Under the pieces are notes generated by a model. That model did no database searches, was not told where the DNA came from, and saw only the letters and a program-made list of their open reading frames with translations. This document shows positions 1 through 6,722 of a stretch of 9,825 nt of DNA, piece by piece. Each line of letters begins with the position of its first letter. Within the stretch, counting starts at the first letter, position 1. The stretch is taken from assembly GCA_003517725.1 (NCBI GenBank), contig DOZZ01000145.1, positions 2,037 through 11,861 on the forward strand. The letters run 5' to 3'. A program made the position numbers and the translations under genes. This DNA is from Bryobacterales bacterium (GTDB lineage Bacteria; Acidobacteriota; Terriglobia; Bryobacterales; Bryobacteraceae).

Positions 1-21
1 CCGCCGTCGACCATCAGGTGC

Positions 22-636
22 TTAGACGGCCTTCGAAACCGGAGTGGGAGCCAGATCGCGGCTGCTGATGACGCGGTCGATCATGCCGTAGTCGACGGCC
101 TGATCGGGGCTCATAATGTAGTCGCGGTCGACGTCACGCGCCACCCGCTCGATGGTCTGGCCGGTGGTATCGGCCAGCATCTTGTTGAGCGCTTCGCGCA
201 TGCGCAGAATCTCTTTGGCGTAAATGTCGATATCGGCAGCCTGGCCCGCCAAGCCCTGCATGGAGGGCTGGTGGATCATGATGCGCGAATTGGGCAGGCT
301 GAAGCGCTTGCCCTTCTTGCCCGCCGCCAGCAATACCGCGGCCATCGAAGCGGCCTGGCCCACGCAGATCGTGATGATGTCGGGACGCACGAACGACATG
401 GTGTCCAGAATCGCCAGCCCGGCCGTGATGGAGCCGCCGGGAGAGTTGATGTAAATCGAAATATCGCGCTCGGGATCTTCCGCCTCGAGGAACAGCAATT
501 GCGCAATCACCAGATTGGCAATACTGTCGTCGATCGGCGTGCCGAGGAAGATGATGTTCTCCTTCAACAACCGCGAGTAAATGTCGTACGCACGCTCGCC
601 GCGCGATGTCTGCTCAACCACCATCGGGACCAACAC
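22..636 (-). CDS. clpP: ATP-dependent Clp protease proteolytic subunit ClpP
   Basis: Encodes the serine peptidase that forms the double-heptamer chamber of cytoplasmic Clp proteases and degrades proteins fed by ClpX- or ClpA/C-type unfoldases. The 204-residue product has the usual length. It shows the nucleophile motif GQAASMAA (Ser97), the His motif MIHQP (His122) and the catalytic Asp in DRDYIMS (Asp172). It also has the YINSPGGS oxyanion-loop segment (about 62-69). I keep the GTG start because MLVPMVVEQ aligns with the N terminus of ClpP proteins such as that of Bacillus subtilis, and AGAAAGGTGAT lies about 9 nt upstream; an internal ATG at 622-624 is a weaker choice. There is one extra residue between His122 and Asp172 (loop after HQP) compared with the E. 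coli and Bacillus proteins I recall. Upstream lies a divergent dehydratase, not trigger factor (tig), which often precedes clpP. A clpX could follow beyond the left edge but is not visible. Confidence 0.98.
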   Translation of the reverse strand: MLVPMVVEQTSRGERAYDIYSRLLKENIIFLGTPIDDSIANLVIAQLLFLEAEDPERDISIYINSPGGSITAGLAILDTMSFVRPDIITICVGQAASMAAVLLAAGKKGKRFSLPNSRIMIHQPSMQGLAGQAADIDIYAKEILRMREALNKMLADTTGQTIERVARDVDRDYIMSPDQAVDYGMIDRVISSRDLAPTPVSKAV

Positions 637-644
637 AGATGTAC

Positions 645-656
645 CATCACCTTTCT
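645..656 (-). promoter_or_regulatory. Ribosome binding site of clpP
   Basis: On the minus strand AGAAAGGTGATG precedes the GTG start. GGTGAT matches the 3' half of the extended anti-Shine-Dalgarno complement and lies 9 nt from the GTG. It supports the GTG at 634-636 over the ATG at 622-624, which would be about 21 nt away. The ATG inside this motif is out of frame with clpP. Confidence 0.6.
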
Positions 657-670
657 GAGATCAAACTTCC

Positions 671-676
671 ATCATA
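671..676 (-). promoter_or_regulatory. Candidate -10 element for clpP
   Basis: The minus strand reads TATGAT, one mismatch from the TATAAT consensus, and would give a leader of roughly 28 nt before the GTG start. I found no convincing -35 hexamer at 16-18 bp, so this is only a weak candidate. Heat-shock-type control would be plausible for clpP, but no CIRCE or sigma-32-like site is visible in the 125-bp spacer. Confidence 0.25.
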
Positions 677-707
677 CGCGAACGGGGAAGCCGCCCTTCC
701 TGGCTCG

Positions 708-722
708 CCTGCCGAGGGCAGG
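708..722. repeat. Short inverted repeat between clpP and the dehydratase
   Basis: CCTGCC (708-713), GAG, GGCAGG (717-722) is a perfect 6-bp inverted repeat with a 3-nt centre. It lies in the divergent spacer, about 40 bp before the dehydratase ATG and upstream of the candidate clpP -10. It could be an operator or a chance GC-rich palindrome. A second, weaker one (GGAG-CGC-CTCC, 722-732) adjoins it. Confidence 0.3.
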
Positions 723-761
723 GAGCGCCTCCGCTTTCTGACCAGCATAAAGTAGTAGTTC

Positions 762-2741
762 ATGCCCATTTCGCTCGCTGACATTCTGGATTCCCGCGAT
801 AGCTCCATCTTCGACGTGCGCTCCAAAGCGCCGGGACCGCAAGGCTCGCTGCCGATCACGCCGGAGATGCTGTTGCGGCGGCCCTCGGGCGACCTGTTCG
901 GCTGGGCCCAGAACGCCGGCATGGGCTGGGACCCCGCGCGCATGAACGGCACCGAAGTGCTGATTCTGAGCACGCATGGCGGCATTCGCCGGCCCGACGG
1001 CACGCCCATCGCGCTGGGTTATCACACCGGTCACTGGGAAGTGGGCCTGCTGATGGAAGCCGCGGCCGAGGAGCTTTCGCGGCACGGCGCCGTGCCTTTC
1101 GCCGCCTATTGCACCGACCCCTGCGATGGCCGCACGCAGGGCACTCCGGGCATGTTTGACAGCCTGCCGTATCGCAACGATGCCGCGCAAATTTTTCGCC
1201 GCCTGATTCGCTCGCTGCCCACGCGGCGCGCCGTGATCGGCGTCGCAACCTGCGACAAAGGTCTGCCGGCCATGATGCTGGCGCTGGCCGGCACACCCGA
1301 TCTTCCGTGCGTGCTGGTGCCGGGCGGCGTCACGCTGCTGGCCGAAGAGGGCGAAGACGCGGGCCGCGTGCAATCGGTGGGCGCGCGCTTTGCGCACCAG
1401 CAGATCACGCTCGAAGCCGCGGCCGAGAACCTGTGCCGCGCCTGCGCCTCGCCCGGCGGCGGCTGCCAGTTTCTCGGCACCGCGGCCACCGCGCAGGTGA
1501 TCGGCGAAGCGCTGGGCATGTCGCTGACGCACTCGGCACTGGCGCCTTCAGGGCACCCGCTGTGGCTCGACATGGCGCGCCGCTCGGCCCGCGCGGCGCT
1601 CTCAATGGAAGCCCGCGGGCTCAATATGCGCGCCGTTCTGAGCGATGCCTCGGTGCACAACGCCATGACCGTGCACGCGGCGTTCGGCGGATCGACCAAC
1701 TTGATTCTGCACCTGCCGGCGATCGCCTACAGCGCCGGGCTGCGGCGTCCCCAGGCCGCCGACTGGACCATCGCGAATCGGGAGGTGCCCCGCATTGTCG
1801 ACGCGCTGCCCAACGGGCCCAAAGGTCATCCCACGGTGCAGGTGTTTCTGGCCGGCGGCGTGCCCGAGGTGATGCTGCACCTGCGCCGCGCGGGTTTGCT
1901 GCGGCTGGACGCCATGACCGTCGCGGGCGAGCCGCTCGGCACGCTGCTCGACTGGTGGGAGCAGAGTGAACGCCGGGCCACATTGCGCAAGCTGCTGCGC
2001 GATCGCGACGGCATCGATCCGGACGACGTCATCATGGACCCGGATCGCGCGCGCAGCCGCGGGCTGACGTCCACCGTGACTTTTCCGGTCGGTAACCTGG
2101 CGCCCGGAGGATCGGTCATCAAGAGCACCGCCATCGACCCGACCATGGTGGATGCGGACGGCGTCTACCGCAAAACCGGGCCGGCGCGCGTGTTTCGCTC
2201 CGAGCAGGACGTGATTGCGGCCATCAAGAGCCACGCTGAAGACCGCATTCGCGAGGGCGACATCATCGTGCTAATGTGCCGCGGCCCGCTGGGCTCCGGC
2301 ATGGAAGAGATCTACCAGATCACGTCGGCGCTGAAGCATCTGGCCTTCGGCAAACACGTCGCGGTGCTGACCGACGCGCGCTTCAGCGGCGTCTCCACCG
2401 GCGCCTGCATCGGGCACGTCACGCCGGAGGCGCTGGCCGGCGGACCGATTGGCAAGGTGCGCGATGCCGACCTGGTGCAGATCACGGTCGACCGCAACCG
2501 GCTCGATGGGACTGTCGATCTGGTGGGCGCGGACGGCGTGGAGTTCGGCGCCGAAGAAGGCACGCGCGTGTTGAAAAACCGGCCGCTGCGCGACGATCTG
2601 GCTTCCGATCCACGGCTGCCTGACGATACGCGTTTGTGGGCGGCGCTCCAGAACGTCAGCGGAGGGACGTGGGGCGGCTGCGTCTTCGATGTGGACCGCA
2701 TCGTGACGGTGCTGGCGGCGGGGATCAAAGCTTTGGAGTAA
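762..2741 (+). CDS. yjhG: YjhG/YagF-family sugar-acid dehydratase (IlvD/Edd superfamily), probable D-xylonate dehydratase
   Basis: Cytoplasmic Fe-S dehydratase that removes water from a sugar acid to give a 2-keto-3-deoxy acid. Characterised relatives (E. coli YjhG and YagF) act on D-xylonate; the substrate here is inferred. At 659 residues it matches the family length (E. coli YjhG about 655) and is collinear with it throughout, e.g. RPSGDLFG (40-47), SLPYRND (134-140), [13 protein letters not shown] (302-314), [12 protein letters not shown] (434-445) and LPDDTRLWA (619-627). Cys121 (DPCDG), Cys164 (CDKGLPA) and Cys235 (GGGCQFLG) fit the iron-sulfur ligands. Ser542 in DARFSG fits the catalytic serine position known from arabinonate and dihydroxy-acid dehydratases. 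The start is forced: an in-frame TAG lies one codon before the ATG (756-758). No good Shine-Dalgarno is visible. No aldolase, transporter or xylose gene is adjacent, so it is an orphan here. Its 3' end is in a 17-bp tandem duplication. Confidence 0.95.
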   Translation: MPISLADILDSRDSSIFDVRSKAPGPQGSLPITPEMLLRRPSGDLFGWAQNAGMGWDPARMNGTEVLILSTHGGIRRPDGTPIALGYHTGHWEVGLLMEAAAEELSRHGAVPFAAYCTDPCDGRTQGTPGMFDSLPYRNDAAQIFRRLIRSLPTRRAVIGVATCDKGLPAMMLALAGTPDLPCVLVPGGVTLLAEEGEDAGRVQSVGARFAHQQITLEAAAENLCRACASPGGGCQFLGTAATAQVIGEALGMSLTHSALAPSGHPLWLDMARRSARAALSMEARGLNMRAVLSDASVHNAMTVHAAFGGSTNLILHLPAIAYSAGLRRPQAADWTIANREVPRIVDALPNGPKGHPTVQVFLAGGVPEVMLHLRRAGLLRLDAMTVAGEPLGTLLDWWEQSERRATLRKLLRDRDGIDPDDVIMDPDRARSRGLTSTVTFPVGNLAPGGSVIKSTAIDPTMVDADGVYRKTGPARVFRSEQDVIAAIKSHAEDRIREGDIIVLMCRGPLGSGMEEIYQITSALKHLAFGKHVAVLTDARFSGVSTGACIGHVTPEALAGGPIGKVRDADLVQITVDRNRLDGTVDLVGADGVEFGAEEGTRVLKNRPLRDDLASDPRLPDDTRLWAALQNVSGGTWGGCVFDVDRIVTVLAAGIKALE

Positions 2742-2760
2742 AAAAAGCTTTGGAGTAAAG
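2727..2760. repeat. 17-bp tandem duplication over the dehydratase stop codon
   Basis: Two adjacent 17-bp units (2727-2743 and 2744-2760) start AAAGCTTTGGAGTAAA and differ only at the last base (A versus G). The first unit encodes the last residues and the TAA stop; the second lies wholly outside the gene and repeats the TAA at 2756-2758 in another frame. Each unit begins with the palindrome AAAGCTTT, so the two copies could pair as an 8-bp, AT-rich stem. There is no T-run after it, so I do not call it a terminator. The pattern looks like a recent replication-slippage event. Confidence 0.9.
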
Positions 2761-2765
2761 GGCTG

Positions 2766-4565
2766 TTATTCCGACGGCAGGTAGGCCGAGGCTAGCTCGT
2801 GGTAGTCCGTAGGGGTCACCAGGTGGAAGCGGATCTGCAGTGGGCAGAACTGCTGGATTTCGCGGGTCATCGGTGGCGTCGGGATATCCGTGCCGGCCAG
2901 GTAGAGTTCGCCCGCCGCGACGCGGAACGGCAGCACCGTCCACTTGCGCGCGACCTCGGCCGGGATGGCCCGCGTGACAGCCACAGCCACTTCGCCGGGG
3001 CAGCCGAGCGGCAGTTTCTGCTGCAGCGCCAGCGCTTCGTACAAATGCTGTTCGCTCAATCCGCCGATCGCGACCAGGTAGGCGCCCAGACGCACGCCCT
3101 CGGTACGGGTGGCGAGCGCCTGCTCCAGCGCGGCCGCCGAAAGATACGACGAGCCCACCAGAATTTCGCCGAGCCTGCGGTAATCCGGATCTAACGCCGC
3201 GCGGTGCGGATAGCTGTGTTCGGTCTTAAGCCAGACCAGCGGCTGATGCCGCCAGCGCGCGACGGCGAAGGTGCGCAGCGCCGTGGCGCAGGCGCGAAAA
3301 TTGATCCAGTTGGCCCAAGGGACGCGCAAAGGCGCCAGACAGCCGAAGCGCCAGCCGTAAATGTGCGACGTGTAGAAACATCGCAGCGCGAGGTGAAAGC
3401 ATTGTAGCGATAAGGTGGCGGCGCAGACCGGGCCCAGCCAGCCGTGATGTGCCGCATTCGGCAGAGACCAGCCGCGGCCCGCGGCGTGAGCCCAGGCCCA
3501 GGTGCCCGCGCCATATAGAAACAGCGCGTTGGCAACGGGCGTCAGCAGGCTGCCGGCCAGGCACTTGCGGTCGCGCCAGAACCAGTAAGCCTGACGCGCG
3601 GAACCACGCCACCCGTGGCGTTGCCAGCCCTGCAGCGCGATGCCCGTGACCCAGCGCGAACGCTGGCGCACGGCGGCCCGCAAGCTGTGCGGAAAATATT
3701 CGCGGGTGGCCACCATACTGGCTTGACGGAGGTGCAGCGGGATGAACAATTGCGGCAGGCCCAGTTGGTGAATGCGCAGGCCGTTCTCATAATCTTCGGT
3801 CAAGCTGAGCGGGTCGAAGATGCGGTTAGAGTGCGCCGCGGCCAGGGCTTCGAGGGCATCGCGGGAGAAGCCGGTGCCGACGCCGTTCGAGGGAATAAAG
3901 CCGCCCAGTAACTGGCGCGCGGGCATGTCGCGGTATTGGAATTCGGAGAACTCGTCGCAATAAATGCCGTGCGTGAAGTGGCTCCAGGGCGTGGGCAGCG
4001 GCAGCACCGGAATCTGCACCATGGCGTAGTTTTGCGCGAAATAGTTGATGTAGCGCAGGGCTTCCGGATGCACCAAATCTTCGGCGTCGTGCGTCAACAC
4101 CGACTCGAAGCGCACGCCGTGCTGCTCTTCGAACAGCAGCATGCGCTGGTAGATCCAGTTGAGGCAGTCGGCTTTCGACGTGGGCCCGGCATGCGGGCAG
4201 GTGGCCAGGTGGACGCGGCTTGAAAGCGCCTGGGCCTGCTCCACGGCTTCGAGGGTAGGCCGATCGTTGGGATAGACTCCGAGGAAGAAGTCGTAGTTAC
4301 GGTAGCGGATATAGGCCAGGTTGTGTTCCAGCATGCGGCGCAACACGCCGTGCTCGTTCCAGAGCGGGACGAAGATGGCCATGCGGCGCTGGGGGACGGC
4401 GTCCAGTTCGGCGACCACGGGAATACGCGCGGCGGACGCCAGCCATCGTGCGCGAAACCAGGCGAAAGCCGCCACCGCGTCGAGAAACAGATCGTCCAGC
4501 GCGTTCGCGAGCAGCCAAATGGCGAGCGGGGCCAGAAGCGCCGCGATCCAACGATCGAGCCACAT
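2766..4565 (-). CDS. nfrB: NfrB-like membrane glycosyltransferase with C-terminal MshEN (c-di-GMP-binding) domain
   Basis: Inner-membrane family-2 glycosyltransferase resembling E. coli NfrB, the N4 phage adsorption protein B, which is reported to make a surface polysaccharide under c-di-GMP control. An N-terminal membrane helix (about 7-29) precedes the GT domain, with DAED (160-163), TEDYE (256-260) and QRSRW (301-305, the QxxRW motif). Hydrophobic segments follow near 335-358 and 375-397. Residues 464-487 and 492-515 are two tandem MshEN-type motifs: RLG, Leu at +5, +11, +16 and +20, and Gln at +23 in the second copy (Arg in the first, as I recall for E. coli NfrB). A GspE-N-like tail ends the protein. 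At 599 residues it is shorter than E. coli NfrB (about 745). The start is forced by an in-frame TAA at 4572-4574; AAAGG lies only 3 nt from the ATG, an unusually tight ribosome site. The outer-membrane partner NfrA is not in the window. The acceptor and sugar are unknown. Confidence 0.88.
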   Translation of the reverse strand: MWLDRWIAALLAPLAIWLLANALDDLFLDAVAAFAWFRARWLASAARIPVVAELDAVPQRRMAIFVPLWNEHGVLRRMLEHNLAYIRYRNYDFFLGVYPNDRPTLEAVEQAQALSSRVHLATCPHAGPTSKADCLNWIYQRMLLFEEQHGVRFESVLTHDAEDLVHPEALRYINYFAQNYAMVQIPVLPLPTPWSHFTHGIYCDEFSEFQYRDMPARQLLGGFIPSNGVGTGFSRDALEALAAAHSNRIFDPLSLTEDYENGLRIHQLGLPQLFIPLHLRQASMVATREYFPHSLRAAVRQRSRWVTGIALQGWQRHGWRGSARQAYWFWRDRKCLAGSLLTPVANALFLYGAGTWAWAHAAGRGWSLPNAAHHGWLGPVCAATLSLQCFHLALRCFYTSHIYGWRFGCLAPLRVPWANWINFRACATALRTFAVARWRHQPLVWLKTEHSYPHRAALDPDYRRLGEILVGSSYLSAAALEQALATRTEGVRLGAYLVAIGGLSEQHLYEALALQQKLPLGCPGEVAVAVTRAIPAEVARKWTVLPFRVAAGELYLAGTDIPTPPMTREIQQFCPLQIRFHLVTPTDYHELASAYLPSE

Positions 4566-4594
4566 ATGCCTTTAAGGAGAGAGTGGAGGCAGAT

Positions 4595-4619
4595 CCCGAA
4601 AGTTCGCAAAGAACTTGGG
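4595..4619 (+). promoter_or_regulatory. Palindrome/hairpin over the phosphoesterase ribosome binding site
   Basis: AAGTTC (4600-4605), loop GCAAA, GAACTT (4611-4616) is a perfect 6-bp inverted repeat. If the GA at 4598-4599 is bulged, CCC (4595-4597) can also pair with GGG (4617-4619), giving a nine-pair stem. That GGG is the start of the phosphoesterase Shine-Dalgarno GGGAG (4617-4621), so the folded RNA would partly hide it. Alternatively, the palindrome is a DNA operator in the spacer between two divergent genes. Confidence 0.45.
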
Positions 4620-4629
4620 AGAATCGGAC

Positions 4630-5475
4630 ATGCGGCCGAAGTGGTGGTTTCCGTGCGTGGTGCTGTATGGCGTGCTGCTGTATGGCGTGCTGCTGGCGGC
4701 GGCTCCCCCAGCCCATTTCCGGTTTGCCATTTTAGGCGACCGCACGGGCGAGGCCGTGCCCGGCGTGTACGAGGCCGCGTGGCAGGCCATCGGGCGCTTT
4801 CACCCCGCGTTCGTGGTGAACGTGGGCGACACCATTCAGGGCGGCCACGATGCGGGCGCGGCGGCGGAGTGGCGCGCGCTGCGACCGCTGTGGAACGGTG
4901 TTCCGATGTTTCTAGTTCCCGGGAATCATGACATTTGGTCGGCGGCGTCGGAACGCGTGTGGCGTGAACAGGCAGGGCACCCGCCGTTCTATAGCTTCAG
5001 CTACGGGAAGCTGCACGTGACGGTGCTGGACAATTCGCGCAGCGCCGATATCAGCGAGGCGCAGTATCGTTTTCTCGAAGCCGATCTGGCGGCCAATGCG
5101 GCCCAGCGCCCCAAGCTGATATTTATGCATCGGCCGTCGTGGCTGATTCCGGTGCTGCTGCGCAGTTCTGACTTCGAGCTGCAGCGGCTGGCCAGGAAAT
5201 ATGGCGTGAATGCCGTGATCAGCGGCCACATCCACCAGCTTTCGCAGTACCGGCTGGATGGCGTGCTGTACCTGGAAGTGGGAAGTTCAGGCGGGCATAT
5301 CGATCGCGGACTGAACGCCGGGCAAGGCTTCGAGCAGGGCTGGTTCTTTCAATGGCTGTCGGCGGAGGTGGATGGCGAGCACGTCGCGTTCACCATTCAC
5401 GAACTGGGCGAGCCGTTCGGAAAAGGGCAGAGCATTCCACTAGAAAAGTGGGGTCAATCGCGCGCGGCGAAGTAG
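4630..5475 (+). CDS. Secreted calcineurin-like metallophosphoesterase
   Basis: A 281-residue enzyme of the calcineurin-like phosphoesterase superfamily, which uses a two-metal centre to hydrolyse phosphomono- or diesters; the substrate is unknown. Metal-binding motifs appear in order: GDRTG (Asp37), VGDT (Asp67), PGNHD (Asn99, His100), MHRP (His167) and SGHIHQ (His200, His202). The first motif has Thr where many relatives have His (GDxH). An N-terminal signal sequence (basic MRPK, hydrophobic core about 6-25, small residues AAAPPA) points to export. I chose the ATG at 4630 because GGGAG lies 8 nt upstream; an in-frame TTG at 4615 would add five residues and lose that spacing. It diverges from the NfrB-like gene by 64 bp, so both may serve the envelope. 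Its last 22 bp overlap the convergent rmlD. Confidence 0.9.
   Translation: MRPKWWFPCVVLYGVLLYGVLLAAAPPAHFRFAILGDRTGEAVPGVYEAAWQAIGRFHPAFVVNVGDTIQGGHDAGAAAEWRALRPLWNGVPMFLVPGNHDIWSAASERVWREQAGHPPFYSFSYGKLHVTVLDNSRSADISEAQYRFLEADLAANAAQRPKLIFMHRPSWLIPVLLRSSDFELQRLARKYGVNAVISGHIHQLSQYRLDGVLYLEVGSSGGHIDRGLNAGQGFEQGWFFQWLSAEVDGEHVAFTIHELGEPFGKGQSIPLEKWGQSRAAK
4661..4695 (+). repeat. 15-bp tandem repeat inside the signal-peptide coding region
   Basis: Two perfect copies of TGCTGTATGGCGTGC (4661-4675 and 4676-4690) are followed by five bases of a third (TGCTG). The unit is five codons long, so the repeat keeps frame and encodes the recurring hydrophobic pattern LYGVL in the signal-peptide core. Copy-number change by slippage would lengthen or shorten the hydrophobic core by five residues without a frameshift. 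Confidence 0.9.
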
Positions 5476-6314
5476 TCGGAGACGGCTTCGGCTAAAGGCG
5501 GCATGGGCTCGATGCCCAGGGCTTCCATGCGGGCGTTTTTTAAGGCCGAATAGCGCGGACGGCGCGCCGGCGTGCGGTATTCGCGCTCGCTGGTGGCGTG
5601 CAGTTCGGGTTGCAGTCCGGCCACGCTGAAGATCAACTGCGCGTACTGAAACCACGAGATGGCGGCGCCCCCGCCAATGTGGAAGACGCCGGACTCGCGG
5701 CGCTCCAGCAAATCCAGGGTACGGGAGGCCAGCAGCGGCGCGAAGGTGGGTGACGCGACGTGGTCTTCCACCACGCGGATGGGACGGCCTTCGTGCGCCA
5801 GGCGCAGCATCAACTCCACGAAGTTACCGCGCCGCGTGTGACGGCCGGCGGGGCCGAAGACGCCGGAGGTGCGGACCACCAGCGCGTTATCCAGATAGGC
5901 TTGGGCGTACTGTTCCCCAGTTAGTTTCGAGACCGCATAAGCGCTCAACGGATGGGTGGCGTCGGTCTCGACGTAAGGCCGGCCGGCGGTTCCATCGAAG
6001 ACGTAGTCGGTGGAGAAATGCACCAGCCGCGCGTCCCATTGCCGGGAGGCCAGCGCCAGATTGCGGACGCCCAAGCCGTTCACCGCCAGCGCCGTGTGCG
6101 GGTCTTTTTCCGCCACATCCACCTGGTTGTAGGCGGCGCAGTTGAAGATCACGTCGGGCACGCAATCGGCGACCGCGCGCTCGACGGCGGCGAGGGCGGT
6201 GATGTCGAGATGCACCCGGTCGTAGCCCGTAACTTCGGAGCCACGCCGGCGCAGTTCGCGAACCAACTCGACGCCGAGCTGGCCGGAGGCGCCTACGATA
6301 AGAGCTTTTGCCAT
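5454..6314 (-). CDS. rmlD: dTDP-4-dehydrorhamnose reductase-like (RmlD family) sugar-nucleotide reductase
   Basis: Cytoplasmic extended short-chain dehydrogenase. Family members reduce dTDP-4-dehydro-L-rhamnose with NAD(P)H, the last step of dTDP-L-rhamnose synthesis for surface glycans. The 286-residue product shows the nucleotide-binding GASGQLG (8-14), NCAAYNQVDVAEKD (58-71), STDYVFDG (101-108), the catalytic YAVSK (Tyr126, Lys130), VVRTSGVFG (146-154) and the RmlD-type ASPTFAPLLA (187-196). RPRYSALKN (252-260) is typical of the family C terminus. No rmlA, rmlB or rmlC is adjacent, so a related sugar-nucleotide reductase role is possible. It starts 9 nt after the stop of the PilZ-like gene, which suggests co-transcription; a weak AGAGA lies a few bases before the ATG. 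Its 3' end overlaps the convergent phosphoesterase by 22 bp. Confidence 0.87.
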   Translation of the reverse strand: MAKALIVGASGQLGVELVRELRRRGSEVTGYDRVHLDITALAAVERAVADCVPDVIFNCAAYNQVDVAEKDPHTALAVNGLGVRNLALASRQWDARLVHFSTDYVFDGTAGRPYVETDATHPLSAYAVSKLTGEQYAQAYLDNALVVRTSGVFGPAGRHTRRGNFVELMLRLAHEGRPIRVVEDHVASPTFAPLLASRTLDLLERRESGVFHIGGGAAISWFQYAQLIFSVAGLQPELHATSEREYRTPARRPRYSALKNARMEALGIEPMPPLAEAVSDYFAARD

Positions 6315-6323
6315 AAGCGATCT

Positions 6324-6695
6324 CTATGCATTCCAGTCGGTAGCCCCGGCCACCGGCTCGTGGCGCGTGGAGCGGCCGCGGAAGCGTTCGGCCAGCCGCG
6401 ACAGCTCCGGCAGGTTGCGCAGGCAATGCGAGAGATGCAGGCTCAGGAGGTAGTCGTCCGGCACGCCCAGACACTCTTCGGCGGTGCCCAGCCACAGCGA
6501 ATCGTGCGACTCGACGCGCAACGGGGCATCGGGCGGAATAAGTTGGGCCACCCGCAACTGCATGCGCGTTCCTTCGATGGATTGAATGTAGCAGGCGACC
6601 GGGTGAGCGCTGTCCCCGCTGAGCAGGGTCAGGACGGCCGTTGCTTCGCCCAACGCTTCGCTATGCTGTGTGCTGATTCCCGCCACATGTTCCAT
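6324..6695 (-). CDS. Small PilZ-like protein of unknown function
   Basis: A 123-residue protein with no signal peptide or membrane segment. Residues about 18-104 have the look of a divergent PilZ-like beta-barrel domain: an opening strand (VLTLL), a turn with SIEG (39-42), strand MQLRVAQ, a PPDAPLRVE stretch (54-62), a short strand pair around SLWLGTAEECLG, then YLLSLHLSH and a final helix. The c-di-GMP motifs of classical PilZ domains are degenerate: no RxxxR lies before the first strand, and the DxSxxG motif keeps only SxxG (Ile37 at the Asp position). Binding of c-di-GMP is therefore unlikely. The fold assignment comes from pattern memory and is tentative. The gene lies 27 bp after the zinc-ribbon gene and 9 bp before rmlD on the same strand. 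The ATG at 6693-6695 lacks a clear Shine-Dalgarno. Confidence 0.75.
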   Translation of the reverse strand: MEHVAGISTQHSEALGEATAVLTLLSGDSAHPVACYIQSIEGTRMQLRVAQLIPPDAPLRVESHDSLWLGTAEECLGVPDDYLLSLHLSHCLRNLPELSRLAERFRGRSTRHEPVAGATDWNA

Positions 6696-6722
6696 GTGCG
6701 ATTGGTCGAGTGAAGTATGAGA

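Noticed and set aside
1..14. Start of a gene following clpP (minus strand ATG at 12-14, MVDG)
   Set aside because: Only four codons are visible and there is no ribosome binding site before the ATG, so it cannot be supported.
672..1532. Minus-strand open frame (286 codons) opposite the dehydratase
   Set aside because: Shadow of a highly conserved dehydratase. The translation is Arg/Gly/Ala-rich without domains.
2727..2760. Rho-independent terminator made by the two AAAGCTTT copies
   Set aside because: The stem would be 8 bp and mostly A-T, with no T-run after it in either direction. Tandem duplication explains the sequence better.
4600..4616. LexA/SOS box
   Set aside because: The half-sites are GTTC then GAAC, the reverse order of the Gram-positive type GAAC-N4-GTTC box, and the E. 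coli type CTG-N10-CAG is absent.
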